DNA of 64,000 bases, taken from contig JBPFEG010000029.1 in NCBI GenBank assembly GCA_051061015.1, forward strand, positions 267,211-331,210. The letters are read 5' to 3'. Position 1 is the first letter of the stretch; every line of letters begins with the position of its first letter. The translations under genes and the position numbers were made by a program. The stretch comes from Methylomicrobium sp051061015 (lineage in GTDB: Bacteria; Pseudomonadota; Gammaproteobacteria; Methylococcales; Methylomonadaceae). Shown here in pieces: positions 15,667-24,834 of this stretch. The notes under the pieces are model-generated. The model worked only from the letters and a program-made list of their open reading frames with translations, searched no databases and had not been told where the DNA came from.

Positions 15667-17796
15667 ATGAGGAAAACGTTGAAAATATTTGCTGTCATTT
15701 CGGGGGGCGTGATTTTACTGCTCGCCGTTGTGATTGGAATCTTGCCATTTATCATCGATCCGAATCAGTTCAAACCGCGCATAGCCGAGGCCATTCAGGA
15801 AAAAATCGGGCGCGAAGTCGAGTTTGGGGGCGATTTACATTTGTCTGTCTTTCCGTCGCTAGGGATTGCAACCGAGCGGATTCGGATTAAAAATATTCCG
15901 GGTTTTCCGGATGCGGACTTCCTTAGCATCGAGCAGGCCGAGGTTAAAGTCAACGTCTTGCCGCTGCTCCGCGAAAAGCTTGAAATCAGGCGCATCGACT
16001 TGAAAGGTTTGCGGCTGAATTTGATCCGTATCCAGGATGGTCTGAATAATTGGAGTTTTGCTGATGCAGCAAACGGGGCGAATGCGCAGCCCTTTTCTAC
16101 CCCAAAGGATACTCAATTAACTCAGGAAGAAACTGGTCTGCAATTTTCGAGCATCGGTGGCGTATCGCTGAAAGATGCAGTAATTACGTGGGATGATCGC
16201 CAAGCGGGCAAGCGTTTTAATATCGAGAATATCAACCTGGATGTCGGCACTTTTCAATGGGATCAGTTTACGGATATTGCTGCGAAGTTAGCCATTGTCC
16301 GGCCGGAATCCGGTTATCAGGACCGGATTGACTTGAAAACCCGAGCCAGGGCCACGCAGGATCTCGCTATCGCAAATTTTGCCGACACCGAGTTGACATT
16401 AATCAGGGAAGGGAAGACGTTGTCTGGTAAAACCCTAGAGGCAACGCTTGCCGCACCGGAAATCTTCTTCGAAAAAGAAGCGCAAAAAATCCGGATCGAC
16501 AAACTGCAAATGCAATCCGGCGGATTGTCCATTACCTCCAGGCTGACCGGAATCCATTTATTAGACGAGGCCGATGTCGAAGCGAGCATCGATATTGCGG
16601 AATTCAACCCCGGCGAACTGTTACAGCGCTTAGAAATAGCGGCGCCGAAATTTCAGGATCCTAAAGCCTTCAGTCGTTTACAGGCCGATTTTAATGTGCA
16701 TGCGGTGAAAAATACCCTTGCTGTCAGCGCATTGCGTGGAAAGCTGGATGATACTGTACTGCAAGGCGAGGCGCGTATCGAGGGAGGGGAAGCGCCGACG
16801 ATTCGTTTCAATTTAGTCGTCGATGCCGTCGACATCGACCGCTATTTGCCGCCCGATCCGAAAAACAAAAACAAGCTGGTCAGCCCCTCCGCGGCTATAG
16901 CGGTTGCGCTCTCGAAACTGCCGATCGAGCGGTTGCGGAAACTGGATGCGCAAGGCGAACTGCATTTGCAGCATCTGAAGATGAACGGAATGACCGCCGA
17001 TGACCTAAACCTGAAACTGAATGCGAAGCAGGGTGTCGTACAAACCCGGCAAGACATCAGCCAGTTTTACCGAGGCGGCTATTCAGGCAGTGTGGACTTC
17101 AAGACAAAAGACAGTGGCGCAACGATGGCATTGACCGAAAAGATCGACCATGCCGACATTGAAGCCATTCTTAAGGTTATCGGGAGTAAAATCGCAATGA
17201 ACGGCGTGCTGACCGGATCGGCGTCGTTGCAAGGGCAGGGTCATGATCCGAAGCAGATCAGGCATAATCTGAAGGGAGACCTGGCCTTCGTGATTAAACA
17301 GGGTACGATCAAGGATGTAAAATTTTTGAAAATTATCGATCAGGGGATCGGTCTGCTCAATCAGACCCCGCTTCCCGCCGGTAGCGGCAATGGGCTTGAG
17401 TTTGCTGAAATCTCCGGCACGGGAAAATTAGCCGAAAGCGTGATACGGAGTGAAGACCTGTTAGTCAAATCATCCCGCTTCCGGATAACCGGCAGCGGGG
17501 CTACGAATGTCGACACCGGCGGGGTGGATTACCACTTTATTGCCAACCTTGTTAAAGCGCAGGGGACCGCAACGGAACCGGAAAAATTCCACAGCACGCC
17601 GATCGTGATTGATATGACCGGAACGCTGGCGGATCCCGGCTATCGACTGGATACAGCCGCGTTACTGACCGAAAAGAACAAGGCAAAAATTGAGAAATTC
17701 CTTGATAAAAATAAAGATAAAATAGACAAATTGAAAGAGAAACTGGATAAAAAACTAGGGCCCGGCGTCGGCGATTTATTGAAGCAATTGTTCTAG
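15667..17796 (+). CDS. AsmA family protein
   Basis: A 709-residue protein with one N-terminal membrane anchor (about residues 9-31) and a long periplasmic part made of beta-strand repeats, as in AsmA and TamB-like bridge proteins that influence outer-membrane lipid transport. AsmA features are the N-terminal IDPNQFKPRIAEAIQEKIGR block, the repeated LxLxLLR-type strands, and a C-terminal SGTGKLAESVIRSEDLLVKS / FRITGSGATNVDTG region. The tail is a lysine-rich helix. An AAGGGAAGAA site precedes the ATG. The order asmA-like/mutY/yggX is conserved in several gammaproteobacteria. Confidence 0.88.
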   Translation: MRKTLKIFAVISGGVILLLAVVIGILPFIIDPNQFKPRIAEAIQEKIGREVEFGGDLHLSVFPSLGIATERIRIKNIPGFPDADFLSIEQAEVKVNVLPLLREKLEIRRIDLKGLRLNLIRIQDGLNNWSFADAANGANAQPFSTPKDTQLTQEETGLQFSSIGGVSLKDAVITWDDRQAGKRFNIENINLDVGTFQWDQFTDIAAKLAIVRPESGYQDRIDLKTRARATQDLAIANFADTELTLIREGKTLSGKTLEATLAAPEIFFEKEAQKIRIDKLQMQSGGLSITSRLTGIHLLDEADVEASIDIAEFNPGELLQRLEIAAPKFQDPKAFSRLQADFNVHAVKNTLAVSALRGKLDDTVLQGEARIEGGEAPTIRFNLVVDAVDIDRYLPPDPKNKNKLVSPSAAIAVALSKLPIERLRKLDAQGELHLQHLKMNGMTADDLNLKLNAKQGVVQTRQDISQFYRGGYSGSVDFKTKDSGATMALTEKIDHADIEAILKVIGSKIAMNGVLTGSASLQGQGHDPKQIRHNLKGDLAFVIKQGTIKDVKFLKIIDQGIGLLNQTPLPAGSGNGLEFAEISGTGKLAESVIRSEDLLVKSSRFRITGSGATNVDTGGVDYHFIANLVKAQGTATEPEKFHSTPIVIDMTGTLADPGYRLDTAALLTEKNKAKIEKFLDKNKDKIDKLKEKLDKKLGPGVGDLLKQLF

Positions 17797-17820
17797 TTTG
17801 TTTAGCCTTAGACGATCCTG

Positions 17821-18888
17821 ATGAACAGTTTAGCGTTTAATGAGCGCGTTCTTGATTGGTTTGACCGACACGGGCGCAAGGATTTGCCCTGGCAACAGGA
17901 CAAGTCGCCTTATCGGGTATGGGTTTCCGAGACGATGTTGCAGCAGACGCAAGTCGCCACCGTAATTCCCTATTTTAATGCATTCATGTCCAGATTCCCT
18001 TCCGTCGAATCGTTGGCGAGTGCGGACGTTGATGAGGTGTTACAGTACTGGTCAGGATTGGGCTATTATGCGCGGGCGCGCAATTTGCATCAAACTGCGC
18101 TCAAAATCAAAGAGAGGGGTGGATTTCCCGATTCCCTCGAAGAACTTCATCAATTACCCGGCATCGGTTTGTCGACCGCCGGTGCAATCATGAGCATTGC
18201 GTATGACAGAAGCTATCCGATTTTGGACGGCAATGTGCGGCGAGTATTGTCGCGTTATCAGGCGATACCGGGTTGGTCTGGCAAGGCGAAGGTGAGTAAG
18301 CGGTTATGGGAGCTCAGCCGAGTGCTGACGCCCGAGCATCGGGTGGCGGATTACACGCAAGCGATCATGGATCTGGGCGCGACGGTCTGCACGCGAAGCC
18401 GCCCCGCTTGCGATGTATGTCCTGTGAGTGCCGATTGCCTGGCTTTTATGGGGGGGCGGGTTACCGATTTTCCGGCGCCGAAACCGGCTAAAATTTTACC
18501 GGTCAAACAGCGGGTGTTTTTGTTGCTCGCTAATACACGGCAGCAAGTTTTTCTTGAAAAACGTCCGCCTGTCGGAATTTGGGGTGGGTTATGGTGTCTA
18601 CCCGAGTTTGAAACTCACGAGCAGGCCGAGGCCTGGTGCCGGGATCGCGATATCGCGATTCTGGACAAGGATTTGATGGATAACCGTCGTCATACCTTTT
18701 CGCATTATCATCTCGATTATACGCCGCTGGTAATTGTGACCGACAGCAGCATGAGCGGCATCCATGAACAGGGCAGAGCAGACTGGCATCGACTCGATTC
18801 GATTGATCAGTTAGGTTTGGCTGCGCCGATCAAACAGTTATTGAAACACTATCAAAATTACGAGGATAAATATGGCAAGACTGGTTAA
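17821..18888 (+). CDS. mutY: Adenine DNA glycosylase
   Basis: A 355-residue base-excision repair enzyme that removes adenine mispaired with 8-oxoguanine. The catalytic Glu is in WVSETMLQQTQV, the helix-hairpin-helix in LPGIGLSTAGAIMS, the catalytic Asp in ILDGNVRRV, and the 4Fe-4S loop has the exact C-x6-C-x2-C-x5-C spacing (CTRSRPACDVCPVSADC). The C-terminal 120 residues form the NUDIX-like 8-oxoG recognition domain. The gene overlaps yggX by 17 bp, so the two are co-translated. Confidence 0.96.
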   Translation: MNSLAFNERVLDWFDRHGRKDLPWQQDKSPYRVWVSETMLQQTQVATVIPYFNAFMSRFPSVESLASADVDEVLQYWSGLGYYARARNLHQTALKIKERGGFPDSLEELHQLPGIGLSTAGAIMSIAYDRSYPILDGNVRRVLSRYQAIPGWSGKAKVSKRLWELSRVLTPEHRVADYTQAIMDLGATVCTRSRPACDVCPVSADCLAFMGGRVTDFPAPKPAKILPVKQRVFLLLANTRQQVFLEKRPPVGIWGGLWCLPEFETHEQAEAWCRDRDIAILDKDLMDNRRHTFSHYHLDYTPLVIVTDSSMSGIHEQGRADWHRLDSIDQLGLAAPIKQLLKHYQNYEDKYGKTG

Positions 18889-19144
18889 ATGTGCAAAGCT
18901 GGGGATTGAGTTGGAAGGTTTCGATGATCCGCCTTTCCCGGGCATTAAAGGACAGGAAATCTATGAAAAAATATCGAAACAGGCTTGGCAGCAATGGATC
19001 GCCAAGCAGACGATGTTGATCAATGAATATCGATTGGCCAGCTTTGATCCGAAAGCCAAGGCTTTTCTGGCGCAGGAAAGAGACAAGTTTTTGTTCGAGG
19101 ACAATAACGAGATGCCGGAAGGTTATGTACCTCCGCAATCGTAA
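18872..19144 (+). CDS. yggX: Probable Fe(2+)-trafficking protein YggX
   Basis: A 90-residue protein with the family's single conserved Cys near the N terminus (LVKCAKLG), the LEGFDDPPFPG and AWQQWIAKQTMLINEYRL blocks and a C-terminal FLFEDNNEMPEGYVPP. It is thought to protect Fe-S enzymes and move iron. MutY has an Fe-S cluster, and the two genes overlap, a pairing known from other gammaproteobacteria. Confidence 0.95.
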   Translation: MARLVKCAKLGIELEGFDDPPFPGIKGQEIYEKISKQAWQQWIAKQTMLINEYRLASFDPKAKAFLAQERDKFLFEDNNEMPEGYVPPQS

Positions 19145-19208
19145 ACTGACGAGCGGACGGTATTTTAATAAGTGCCGCGCGACTTTTTGAATGAGATAGA
19201 GGAATTAC

Positions 19209-19874
19209 ATGAGACTTTTATTAGTTGAGGATGATGAAATCCTCGGAGAAGGACTGTCAGCCGGCCTGAAAATGGAAGGCTACGCGGTTGACTGGTTTAC
19301 TACCGGCAAGCTTGCCGAAGAGGCGCTGAAAAATAATCTCTATGAGCTGATTGTGCTGGATTTGGGACTGCCCGACGTGGATGGGATGGAACTGCTGCGG
19401 GATTTGCGCGCCCGCAAGGATGAGACGCCGGTAATGGTCTTAACTGCCCGCGACACCATTTCCGACCGGGTGGCAGGACTCGACGGCGGCGCGGATGACT
19501 TCGTGATCAAGCCGTTCGATCTGACCGAAGTCTGCGCTCGCTTGCGCGCCTTGGCCAGACGGCAGGAAGGCCGCAGTACGCCGACTATCGATCATAAAGG
19601 GCTGGTCCTGGACCCTGCCGGCCATATCGTGACGTACAATGACGAAAGGGTTGATCTGTCGCAAAAGGAATTCGAAATTTTAAGTTTTCTGATGGGCAAC
19701 ATCGGTCGCGTCGTCTCCAGGGCTCGCCTCGAAGAGAGTCTGTATTCATGGGATTCCGATATCGAAAGCAATACGGTCGAAGTGCATATTCATTATCTGA
19801 GGAAAAAACTCGATCCTAGCTTGATTCGGACAGTCAGGGGGGTTGGCTACATTATTGACGCCGAAGAAGGCTGA
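19209..19874 (+). CDS. Two-component response regulator, OmpR/PhoB family
   Basis: A 221-residue regulator. The receiver domain (1-115) has the acidic pair EDDE, the phosphorylated Asp51 in LIVLDLGLPDVDG, and Lys in FVIKPFDL. The C-terminal winged helix (about 125-218) ends in VRGVGYIID. It belongs to the QseB/PmrA/BasR-like group. The stop overlaps the ATG of the sensor gene by one base, so the pair is translationally coupled. The signal and targets are unknown. Confidence 0.94.
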   Translation: MRLLLVEDDEILGEGLSAGLKMEGYAVDWFTTGKLAEEALKNNLYELIVLDLGLPDVDGMELLRDLRARKDETPVMVLTARDTISDRVAGLDGGADDFVIKPFDLTEVCARLRALARRQEGRSTPTIDHKGLVLDPAGHIVTYNDERVDLSQKEFEILSFLMGNIGRVVSRARLEESLYSWDSDIESNTVEVHIHYLRKKLDPSLIRTVRGVGYIIDAEEG

Positions 19875-21481
19875 TGAATTATTCTTTACGGCAATTACTG
19901 CTGGTATCCCTGTTGTCGGCAACGATGGTGATCTGGGGCGTAACCGCCTACTCGAGTTATAAAGCGACCCGTGACGAAGTTGCCGAATTGTTCGATGCGG
20001 AACTGGCTCAGTCGGGTAAAGTGCTGCTGGCTTTTGTCGACAGCCTGTTGCTGGATGGTTCGCTGCCCGATTACTGGCAACAAGGGCGCTTGGCCAAAGG
20101 CGGTGAGAGTGTCAATTTTACCGAAACCTATCAAAAAAAACTGGCTTATCAGTTATGGTCGGAAGAGAAGGGACTGTTATTGAATTCCGGGAAAAAGCCG
20201 GGCTTGTTGACAGAGGGCTTCAAGGACACCGACCAGGAAGGGATGGTATGGCATGTATTCAACGATTCGCAGAAGGATGATGCGCTTCGGTTGAAGTATG
20301 AAAGAAAGGTTGCCTTTCAGTTGTGGTCTAAAAATAAAGGCTTGCTGCTGCGTTCCGAAAGTGCTCCCCAGGTTCCGTTTACCTTCGCCAAGGAGGGGTT
20401 CAGCGAAGTTCAAAGCGAAGGCAGTTTATGGCATGTTTTCAGCGTATCGAACAAGGCGGGCGATTATGTGATTCATGTCGGTCAGCAGGAAGCGATCCGC
20501 CAGCAATTGACCGATGAAATTTCCGAACAATTGGTCACGCAGTTTCTGATCGGCATGCCCGTTTTGGCGCTGGTGATATGGTTTATCATCGGCAATGCGT
20601 TGACGCCGATGAATCAGTTGCAAAAGGCACTGGCACAACGGGAAGTCAGCTATCTCAAGCCTTTATCGGTTGACAATCTGCCGAACGAACTGGTGCCGAT
20701 GGTCAATGCACTGAACAGCCTGTTCGGCCAGCTTGAAAAAGCGTTTGAACATGAGCGCCGCTTTACCGCGGACGCTTCTCATGAATTGAGAACGCCATTG
20801 GCAGGCTTGCTGACACAGGTGCAGGTCGCGCTAAAAACGCAGGACGAGCAGATTCAGCGCCAGGCTTTAAAAAGAATAGAGCAGGCGGTCAACCGGATGA
20901 GCTATATGGTGAAGCAATTGCTGACGTTCTCGCGCATCGATTCAGGTCCCGAATACCTCGAAAAGACTACGGTCAAATTGTCCTCCGAGATTATCCAGGT
21001 CATCACGGATTTGGAGCATGACGCGTACAGAAAATCGATAGACGTTGAATTCATCGAAGAATCCTCCGCGGAAATCGTCGGGAATCCGCCATTGATCAAT
21101 ATCTTAATCCGCAATATTATCGATAATGCGATTAAATACACGCCGGAGTACGGCACCATCAAAATCTATCTGACCGATAAAGAAAAACAAGTGGAATTGC
21201 GCGTCGAGGACTCGGGGCCGGGCATCAATCCCGACGCTTACGAACAGTCGCTCAAACGGTTCCATCGCTTATCGGAAACCGCCAGTGTGGCGCAGGGAAC
21301 CGGGCTTGGCTTTTCAATTGCGGAGCGGATCGTCGCGATCCACGGCGCCGAGTTCAATCTCGGCGTATCGGAACTGGATGGCCTGAAGGTGACGGTTTTG
21401 TTTCCTTATCCCCGAAGAAAAGCCGATAAATCGCAGCCGCAAAAATCAGGCGCATCAACTCCGGTTAAACGCGCTTCCTGA
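19874..21481 (+). CDS. Sensor histidine kinase with a duplicated periplasmic sensor core
   Basis: A 535-residue inner-membrane kinase partner of the preceding regulator. Membrane segments lie at about 7-26 and 224-240; between them is a periplasmic domain. HisKA has His303 in DASHELRTPLAG, and the HATPase part shows the N box (NIIDNAIKYTP), DSGPGI and GTGLGFSIA. The sensor carries two copies of a 2CSK-like core: residues 90-130 (LAYQLWSEEKGLLL ... WHVF) and 146-190 (VAFQLWSKNKGLLLRS ... WHVF). Such QseC/PmrB-like kinases usually have one. The gene ends 10 bp from the convergent FAH-family gene. Confidence 0.93.
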   Translation: MNYSLRQLLLVSLLSATMVIWGVTAYSSYKATRDEVAELFDAELAQSGKVLLAFVDSLLLDGSLPDYWQQGRLAKGGESVNFTETYQKKLAYQLWSEEKGLLLNSGKKPGLLTEGFKDTDQEGMVWHVFNDSQKDDALRLKYERKVAFQLWSKNKGLLLRSESAPQVPFTFAKEGFSEVQSEGSLWHVFSVSNKAGDYVIHVGQQEAIRQQLTDEISEQLVTQFLIGMPVLALVIWFIIGNALTPMNQLQKALAQREVSYLKPLSVDNLPNELVPMVNALNSLFGQLEKAFEHERRFTADASHELRTPLAGLLTQVQVALKTQDEQIQRQALKRIEQAVNRMSYMVKQLLTFSRIDSGPEYLEKTTVKLSSEIIQVITDLEHDAYRKSIDVEFIEESSAEIVGNPPLINILIRNIIDNAIKYTPEYGTIKIYLTDKEKQVELRVEDSGPGINPDAYEQSLKRFHRLSETASVAQGTGLGFSIAERIVAIHGAEFNLGVSELDGLKVTVLFPYPRRKADKSQPQKSGASTPVKRAS

Positions 21482-21491
21482 ATCGAGCTGC

Positions 21492-22346
21492 TTACGGTTC
21501 CATAATGACCGGATTGACCAGCGTGCCAATGCCTTCAATTTCGATTCTGACCGTTTGCCCCGGCTTCAAATAACCGCGCGGATACATTTTGACACCGACG
21601 CCTGCGGGGGTGCCGGTACTGATTACATCGCCCGGCTCCAGCGTCATCGCTTCGGACAGATAGGCGACCATTTCATAGCAGTTGAATAGCATCTGGCTGG
21701 TATTCGCGTTCTGACGCAGATCTTCATCGACCCAGGTCTTCAGGTTCAGGTTGTGAGGGTCTGTGATTTCGTCGGCAGTGACTATCCATGGTCCCAGGGG
21801 GCCTGCGGTATCGAACGACTTGCCGATCATCATCGTCGGCGAGCGCGCCTGCCAGTCGCGCACCGAAACATCATTTGCAATCGTGAAACCGGCGATCACT
21901 TCATGCGCTTTTTCGACCGGCACATGGCGGCAGCGCCGGCCGATCACGAACGCCAGCTCGCCTTCATAATCGAGTTTGTCCGATACTTTGGGGCTTTGGA
22001 TCGCCTCGCCGCTGCCGATCACGCAGGTGCTCTGCTTGGTGAAGAAGCTTGGGTATTCGGGCCTGTCCTTGCCGGTTTCGGCAATATGATCCGCATAGTT
22101 CAGGCTGATCGCGAGATACTTGCCGGGCCTGGGGATCGGTGCTTCCAGTTTGACTTCCTTGAACGGAATCCGGTGCATGCCGCTGTCGATCTGGGCCTGC
22201 ATCGCCGCCAGCGCTTCACTTCCAGCCGCCAGGAAGTCAAGCATCCGCGCCGGAATGACGGGATTGCCTTGGCAATCGACCACTGCGTCATCGACGACCG
22301 CACCGACGCGGGTAGATTGATTATGCGTAAAGGTAACCAGTTTCAT
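21492..22346 (-). CDS. Fumarylacetoacetate hydrolase family protein
   Basis: A 284-residue FAH-superfamily enzyme. The metal-binding and catalytic core is visible as YEGELAFVIGR, GFTIANDVSVRDWQ and GDVISTGTPAGVG, the usual signature of acylpyruvase, 2-keto-3-deoxy-fuconate hydrolase and ureidoglycolate-lyase-like proteins; all cleave or decarboxylate beta-diketo acids with Mg2+. The specific substrate is not evident. It is divergent from rpe with 111 bp between the starts. Confidence 0.88.
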   Translation of the reverse strand: MKLVTFTHNQSTRVGAVVDDAVVDCQGNPVIPARMLDFLAAGSEALAAMQAQIDSGMHRIPFKEVKLEAPIPRPGKYLAISLNYADHIAETGKDRPEYPSFFTKQSTCVIGSGEAIQSPKVSDKLDYEGELAFVIGRRCRHVPVEKAHEVIAGFTIANDVSVRDWQARSPTMMIGKSFDTAGPLGPWIVTADEITDPHNLNLKTWVDEDLRQNANTSQMLFNCYEMVAYLSEAMTLEPGDVISTGTPAGVGVKMYPRGYLKPGQTVRIEIEGIGTLVNPVIMEP

Positions 22347-22457
22347 CGTGCAAATTTTCCGTTAAGATTACAAACGGTTATTGTATATCGAAGCCCGCCG
22401 GCAAAAAAAAAGATATAATGGGCTATTTTAACCAAGATTAACCGCGAGGAGACGATA

Positions 22458-23132
22458 ATGAACGAAAATTGGATCGCGCCTTCCATTCTGTCGGCCAATT
22501 TCGCCAAATTGGGCGAGGAAGTGGATAACGTGCTGGCCGCCGGCGCTGATATTGTGCATTTTGACGTGATGGACAATCATTTTGTGCCGAATCTGACCAT
22601 CGGCCCTCTGGTTTGCGAAGCGCTCAGAAAGCACGGCGTGACCGCACCGATCGACGTGCATCTGATGATCGAGCCGGTAGACCGTATCATTCCCGATTTC
22701 GCGAAGGCCGGCGCCAGCATCATTACCTTCCACCCGGAAGCTTCCGTGCATATCGACCGCACCCTGCAACTGATCAAGGACAATGGCTGCAAGGCCGGTC
22801 TGGTATTCAATCCGGGCACGCCATTGCATTATCTGGATTATGTCATGGACAAGCTGGACATGATCCTCTTGATGTCGGTGAATCCAGGCTTCGGCGGCCA
22901 GTCGTTCATTCCGTCTGCATTGACCAAGTTGCGTGAAGTGCGCAAGAAAATCGACGACAGCGGCCTGAATATCCGTCTGGAGATCGACGGCGGCGTTAAC
23001 GGCAGTAATATTCGCGAAATCAAGGCAGCCGGCGCCGATACGTTCGTCGCGGGCTCCGCGATTTTCGGCAAGCCGGATTACAAAAAGATCATCGACGACA
23101 TGCGCGCCGAGCTCGCGAAAGCCGGCAAATAA
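22458..23132 (+). CDS. rpe: Ribulose-phosphate 3-epimerase
   Basis: A 224-residue TIM-barrel enzyme that interconverts ribulose 5-phosphate and xylulose 5-phosphate, needed to regenerate the RuMP acceptor. Motifs: IAPSILSANFAKLGEE at the start, HFDVMDNHFVPN with metal and catalytic residues, LMSVNPGFGGQSFI, and the second catalytic Asp in EIDGGVNG. GAGGAG precedes the ATG. The next gene is trpE; in many gammaproteobacteria rpe is followed by gph and the trp genes, but gph is missing here. Confidence 0.95.
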   Translation: MNENWIAPSILSANFAKLGEEVDNVLAAGADIVHFDVMDNHFVPNLTIGPLVCEALRKHGVTAPIDVHLMIEPVDRIIPDFAKAGASIITFHPEASVHIDRTLQLIKDNGCKAGLVFNPGTPLHYLDYVMDKLDMILLMSVNPGFGGQSFIPSALTKLREVRKKIDDSGLNIRLEIDGGVNGSNIREIKAAGADTFVAGSAIFGKPDYKKIIDDMRAELAKAGK

Positions 23133-23142
23133 ATCATGGAGG

Positions 23143-23300
23143 GTGGGTTCGGCGCGCTCTGCCCCTAATCTTTGCGAATCCGGAAGCGCTTCCGCGCGGC
23201 TAACTCACCTTTCTCTGCAACATTGGTTGATTACGACGCGCAGCAAAGGTTGATAATATATCAGTGTCCGTTCACATGCGCGTCGTAACCCACCCTACGC
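23143..23300. repeat. REP-like palindromic cluster between rpe and trpE
   Basis: GTGGGTTCGGCGCGC (23143-23157) begins a degenerate palindrome whose other arm lies near 23195-23210. A second inverted repeat pairs TTACGACGCG (23231-23240) with CGCGTCGTAA (23279-23288) and is followed by CCCACCCTACG. The first 15-mer recurs identically at 52723-52737. The structure is that of dispersed extragenic palindromes of the GGGTGGGTT kind. Confidence 0.65.
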
Positions 23301-23346
23301 ATTTGCCGTGGCACCGTTAACGCACAACGCAGTTTGAATAAACAGA

Positions 23347-24834
23347 ATGACCCCGGAACAATTCAATCAATACGCCCGCCAGGGCTATAACCGCATCCCG
23401 GTCAGCCGGGAAGTGCTGGCCGATCTGGATACGCCGCTCAGCGCGTACCTGAAATTGGCCGACGGCGCTTATTCCTATCTATTCGAATCGGTGCACGGCG
23501 GCGAGCAATGGGGACGCTATTCGATCATCGGACTCCCCTGCAAAACGATCGTGAAGGTGATCGGCAACCGGATTAATCTGGAAAAAAACGGCGAGATCGT
23601 CGAAACGGCCGTGCTCGATAATCCACTGCTGTGGATCGAGCAGTTCAAGGCGCGCTACAAGGTGCCGGACATCGACGATCTGCCTCGTTTTAACGGCGGC
23701 CTGGTCGGCTATTTCGGCTACGAGACGATTTCGTATATCGAACCGCGCCTCGCCAGCGCCGGCAAACCCGATCCGCTCGGCACTCCGGATATCGTGCTGA
23801 TGGTGTCCGAAGAAATGCTGGTGTTCGACAATCTGTCCGGCAAACTGCTGCTGTTGACCCATGCCGACCCGGCCGAAGACCAGGCTTACGAACGGGCGCT
23901 GCAGCGTTTGTATGAGTGGTCGATCAAGCTGCGCGAAGTGCAGGCCAAACCGGCAAGGCATACGGCGCCCAAAAAAGTCAACGAGTCCGATTTCGTTTCC
24001 GGCTTCACCCAGCAAGGCTTCGAAGATGCGGTGTGCAAAGCGAAAGAATACATCACCGATGGCGATATCATGCAGGTGGTCCTGTCGCAGCGTCTGTCGA
24101 TTCCTTATACCGCGGCGCCCTTGAATCTGTATCGGGCACTGCGGTGCCTGAATCCGTCGCCGTACATGTTCTTTCTGAACCTCGGCGATTTTCATATCGT
24201 CGGCTCGTCGCCGGAAATCCTGGTCCGCCTCGAAGACAACATCGTGACCGTACGTCCGATCGCGGGCACCCGCCGACGCGGCGCAACGCAGGAACAGGAT
24301 CTTGCGCTCGAAAAGGAGCTGTTGGCCGATCCGAAGGAAATCGCCGAACACCTGATGCTGATCGATCTCGGCCGTAATGACACCGGCCGCGTTGCCGAAA
24401 TCGGCAGCGTGCAGTTGACCGACAAGATGATCGTCGAACGCTACTCGCATGTGATGCACATCGTCTCCAATGTGATCGGCCGGCTGAAGCCGGGCAAAAA
24501 TGCGTTCGACGTGCTCGCCGCAACCTTTCCGGCCGGCACCGTCAGCGGGGCACCGAAAATCCGCGCGATGGAAATCATCGACGAACTGGAGCCGGTCAAG
24601 CGCGGCGTCTATTCGGGCGCGGTCGGCTATATCGCCTGGTCCGGCAACCTCGACACCGCGATCGCGATCCGCACGGCCGTGATCAAGGACAGCATGCTGC
24701 ATATCCAGGCCGGTGCCGGGATCGTCTACGACTCGATTCCACGCAATGAGTGGGACGAAACGATGAATAAAGGTCGAGCCATTTTCCGCGCGGTCAGCAT
24801 GGCCGAAGCGGGGCTCGAAGGAGAAGACGCATGA
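23347..24834 (+). CDS. trpE: Anthranilate synthase component I
   Basis: A 495-residue chorismate-utilising enzyme that forms anthranilate with ammonia from TrpG. The N-terminal part has the tryptophan-binding S-Y-L-F-E-S site (SYLFESVHGGEQWGRYS), implying feedback inhibition. The catalytic domain has PSPYMFFLNLGD, SSPEILVR, RPIAGTRRRG, LIDLGRNDTGR and ATFPAGTVSGAPKIRAM. It overlaps trpG in an ATGA, and trpD and trpC follow, so trpEGDC is one cluster. No attenuator-like leader peptide with Trp codons was seen upstream. Confidence 0.97.
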   Translation: MTPEQFNQYARQGYNRIPVSREVLADLDTPLSAYLKLADGAYSYLFESVHGGEQWGRYSIIGLPCKTIVKVIGNRINLEKNGEIVETAVLDNPLLWIEQFKARYKVPDIDDLPRFNGGLVGYFGYETISYIEPRLASAGKPDPLGTPDIVLMVSEEMLVFDNLSGKLLLLTHADPAEDQAYERALQRLYEWSIKLREVQAKPARHTAPKKVNESDFVSGFTQQGFEDAVCKAKEYITDGDIMQVVLSQRLSIPYTAAPLNLYRALRCLNPSPYMFFLNLGDFHIVGSSPEILVRLEDNIVTVRPIAGTRRRGATQEQDLALEKELLADPKEIAEHLMLIDLGRNDTGRVAEIGSVQLTDKMIVERYSHVMHIVSNVIGRLKPGKNAFDVLAATFPAGTVSGAPKIRAMEIIDELEPVKRGVYSGAVGYIAWSGNLDTAIAIRTAVIKDSMLHIQAGAGIVYDSIPRNEWDETMNKGRAIFRAVSMAEAGLEGEDA

